This document shows positions 61,717 through 64,000 of a stretch of 64,000 nucleotides of DNA, in pieces; position 1 is the first letter of the stretch; each line of letters opens with the position of its first letter. The notes beneath the pieces were generated by a model. That model saw nothing but the letters and a program-made list of their open reading frames with translations. It did not search any database and was not told the DNA's origin. Made by a program: the position numbers and the translations under genes. The DNA comes from Pempheris klunzingeri (taxonomy: Eukaryota; Chordata; Actinopteri; Acropomatiformes; Pempheridae), in NCBI RefSeq assembly GCF_042242105.1, contig NC_092028.1, positions 10,587,338 to 10,651,337 of the forward strand. Reading direction: 5' to 3'.

Positions 61717-63363
61717 GAATCATTTTATATATAATATAATCTTTTTAAGATGTATACATATATGTGTATATACATATATAGAGAGAGAATTACTAAAAAA
61801 AACATGCATTGTAATATTTGCATGTCATGGATGTTCACGTTTTTACCAGATATGTTTGAAGAGCCAAGAGTTCAAGATCTATGTGTTATTTTTAGTTCGT
61901 CCTACACAAATGGTCTCAGCAATATAATAACTTTTGTTAGCACAACAAATATTGTAGGCTACCAATAAACAGGAGTCATAAAATCTAATGAAAATTTAAT
62001 TTGATTTTATGAATCGTTTTATTTTGAGGTATACATTGTAACTAGTGTTTGATTTTCAGCAAAACAGCTATAGAACATTTCAACTTCAAAATAATTTTTA
62101 ATACCTGTGATTGTTGGGCTGTAAATATGGAGTTACGTGTCTCAAAGACAAAAGAATTGCTCTACAGCCATTAATCTAAAGGTGAAGATAAAACTAATAA
62201 AATCAGGCTTCTAAGAACACACTGTGATGGCACATGAGAAGATGTATAATCTCATGACTTGTCTGCAGTTTTTAGAGACGCAATGACTTCGACCTGTAGA
62301 AAAGTAATCTGCATGATATGGCAGACAGAAAAGATGAGTCTTAGACAGCTACAAAGCTAAATATTTAATGGCGACATTTCAAGACAGATCTGATCTCTCT
62401 AGTTTCTTCTTAACTGACATACCAGGAAAGCAACAGAAAGTAATTTACAGACTGAACATATGTCAAGTGTAATGTATACTAGAAATAAACATACATTGCT
62501 TCAAAACTGAACAACCAAATAAAACCAGTCACAAACAGAGCACACAAGATCGTGGATGCTACATGGATGGTAAAAACAAAATAAGCATATGACTGTTTGA
62601 AAACTGGTTAACTGAAATTATGGTATTATAGTTTCTGTCCATCCCTGATTTCTGCACACGAGTGGTTTCAATGTTTTTGGCTACAAAGTCCTCTTCTCAG
62701 GTTGAAATTCGGTAGAGGACTTGCTGAGGACTTCATTTTCCAGCCTAATCAGATAGATATGGCATTTACTGTACTGTATTGTTTCTTCTGTTTTGTTTGG
62801 TCTTTACTCCATTTCTAGATACACATCTGACACAGACCATATAACCGAACACATCGAGGTGGATGTACAGGGCCTTAAACAAAATGTATTTCATTAATGA
62901 CAATGCTGCTTAATTAAAAAAAATTAATTTTTTAGGTCTTTATTTGCTTCTTGTCGTTTTTTGCGACATGGGGGTAAGTAGAGTTGAACTGGTATATTAA
63001 AAGAAAAAAAAAAAAAAAAAAAATCAACATATCCAAATGGGCTGGCATCACATCAAGAAAAAAAAAAATAAAAATAAAAAATTCCTACACATCCTGTTTG
63101 ATTTGGCATCCCCCACCACATTGGATTAAAACAACAAATCACATTACACTTCTTCCTGGTGGTCCATCTCAGGAACAAAAGGGTGACATTGGGATACCAC
63201 AAAATCAAAAATGTTCTGTGTCCATGAGTTTTATGTTCAGATGCCATGTTTATCAAATGTGTAAAAATCAGCGAATGCGGGCTGCCTGCTGTCAATGTGA
63301 AAAACACAGTTTGTATGTTAACACCGAGAATGCAGTAATATGGATATAAACACTACACATGAG
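61715..63363 (-). other. poldip3: Intergenic DNA and putative 3'UTR of poldip3
   Basis: No coding exon is recognisable. On the minus strand the part next to 63,363 must be the poldip3 3'UTR. AATAAA motifs on that strand occur at 62,939-62,944 and near 62,026-62,031, giving 3'UTR lengths of about 0.4 or 1.3 kb. A poly-A tract (about 63,004-63,022 on the plus strand) lies between. The remainder is AT-rich with nothing else supported. Confidence 0.55.
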
Positions 63364-63580
63364 CTATATCTTGATGCGAAAGGCAGTGGCCTGTGAGCTG
63401 GGGGGCTCAGTGGTGGAGGTGGACTGCGCAGTGGACTTAAACAGAGCTTTGAGGATGGTCTGGGGGTCCACCTCTGGAGTGGGCTGGGAGGAGGCTCTCT
63501 GACCGGCGGGGCGAGACAAGGGGGAGGGCAGACCGTCTTTCTTTGTGCCGCTGCCTATGCCTGGAGTGTCACTGAGCCTC
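63364..63580 (-). CDS. poldip3: POLDIP3 (SKAR) C-terminus, last coding exon (partial gene)
   Basis: POLDIP3 binds the p50 subunit of DNA polymerase delta and, as SKAR, links spliced mRNA and the exon junction complex to S6K1-driven translation. It is also associated with TREX-mediated export. This exon codes the last 71 residues plus one base of a split codon. It begins RLSDTPGIG, passes through a Ser/Pro-rich linker, and contains the conserved PEVDPQTILKALFKS before the end TAFRIKI and a TAG at 63,364-63,366. The acceptor is ccttgcctcctgcag. The RRM and other exons lie beyond the right edge. The RRP7A neighbour supports the call through the shared 22q13.2 location in human. The exon is short, so the name rests on the C-terminal motif and synteny. 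Confidence 0.78.
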
Positions 63581-64000
63581 CTGCAGGAGGCAAGGAGATG
63601 TCACAATTCCTCAAGATCACAGAGGGATAAAACAAAACCAACACGCTTTGTTTAATAAAATCCATAACTTCTGCACATTATATTTAGAAAAGGATAGTTG
63701 TCTTGAAAAAAGCATTGAAATTATTTAGACTAAAATGAATAGGGCAACAAACGAGTGCATTTACATTTCAATTTAAACTTACAATTTAATTACATCAATC
63801 CTTTTCACGTATTGAGTGGTTTACTTAAAACACTATCAATAACTTGAATAGAATGATCCTGTCACTAAATGTGTTATCTAAGCAACTGTTTCGTCAAAGG
63901 CAGCTCAGTGCACCACTAAACAGCTTACCAAACACTCAAATGCTTAATTAAATAAGATACTGAACTAATCCTGCCTGGATTGTCACTGCTTGCGTCGTTG
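63581..64000 (-). other. poldip3: Intron of poldip3 (partial)
   Basis: Upstream (rightwards) of the last-exon acceptor. The sequence is AT-rich with no exon-like frame before the window ends. Confidence 0.65.

Overview
This window is vertebrate nuclear DNA, almost certainly from a ray-finned (teleost) fish. The genes are split by GT-AG introns, (CA)n/(GT)n microsatellites are very dense, and fish-type interspersed repeats and DNA transposons are present. Nothing points to a prokaryote, organelle or virus. I assembled the gene models by eye from splice sites, reading phase and remembered family features. Every complete model closes in frame.

Layout. (1) 1-5,698, minus strand: first coding exon of an NMDA-receptor GluN2 subunit, best matching grin2b. 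Its downstream intron runs off the left edge. (2) About 5.7-36.5 kb: about 31 kb of non-coding DNA with no recognisable protein gene. It holds many microsatellites, a degenerate SINE-like repeat (9.1-9.5 kb), two fish interspersed repeat units (14.2-14.8 kb) and a GC-rich block at 16.2-16.7 kb that could be a grin2b 5'UTR exon. (3) 36.7-38.5 kb, plus: fmc1, a two-exon mitochondrial ATP-synthase assembly factor, starting in a CpG-rich, possibly bidirectional promoter. (4) 40.3-43.8 kb: a nested transposon, in which a broken Ty3/gypsy retroelement sits inside a non-autonomous hAT-type element. Both sets of target-site duplications are visible. (5) 44.4-49.4 kb, plus: hebp1 (haem-binding SOUL protein), four exons. 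(6) 52.1-55.5 kb, minus: wbp2nl (GRAM domain with PPxY motifs), eight exons. (7) 56.4-59.4 kb, plus: a ZP4/ZP1-type zona pellucida glycoprotein, twelve exons. (8) 59.9-61.4 kb, minus: rrp7a (ribosome biogenesis), seven exons. (9) 63.4-63.6 kb, minus: last coding exon of poldip3, which continues past the right edge.

The genes are not one pathway. fmc1, rrp7a and poldip3 are housekeeping genes; hebp1 binds haem; grin2b is neuronal. wbp2nl (sperm perinuclear theca in mammals) and the ZP gene (egg coat) form a divergent pair about 0.9 kb apart, the most suggestive functional pairing here. The gene order combines blocks that are separate in human: grin2b and hebp1 (12p13), fmc1 (7q34), and wbp2nl, rrp7a and poldip3 (22q13). 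I found no evidence for a new molecular system. The best leads are the nested transposon, the GC-AG intron of fmc1, the possible divergent exon upstream of fmc1, and the wbp2nl/ZP gene pair.
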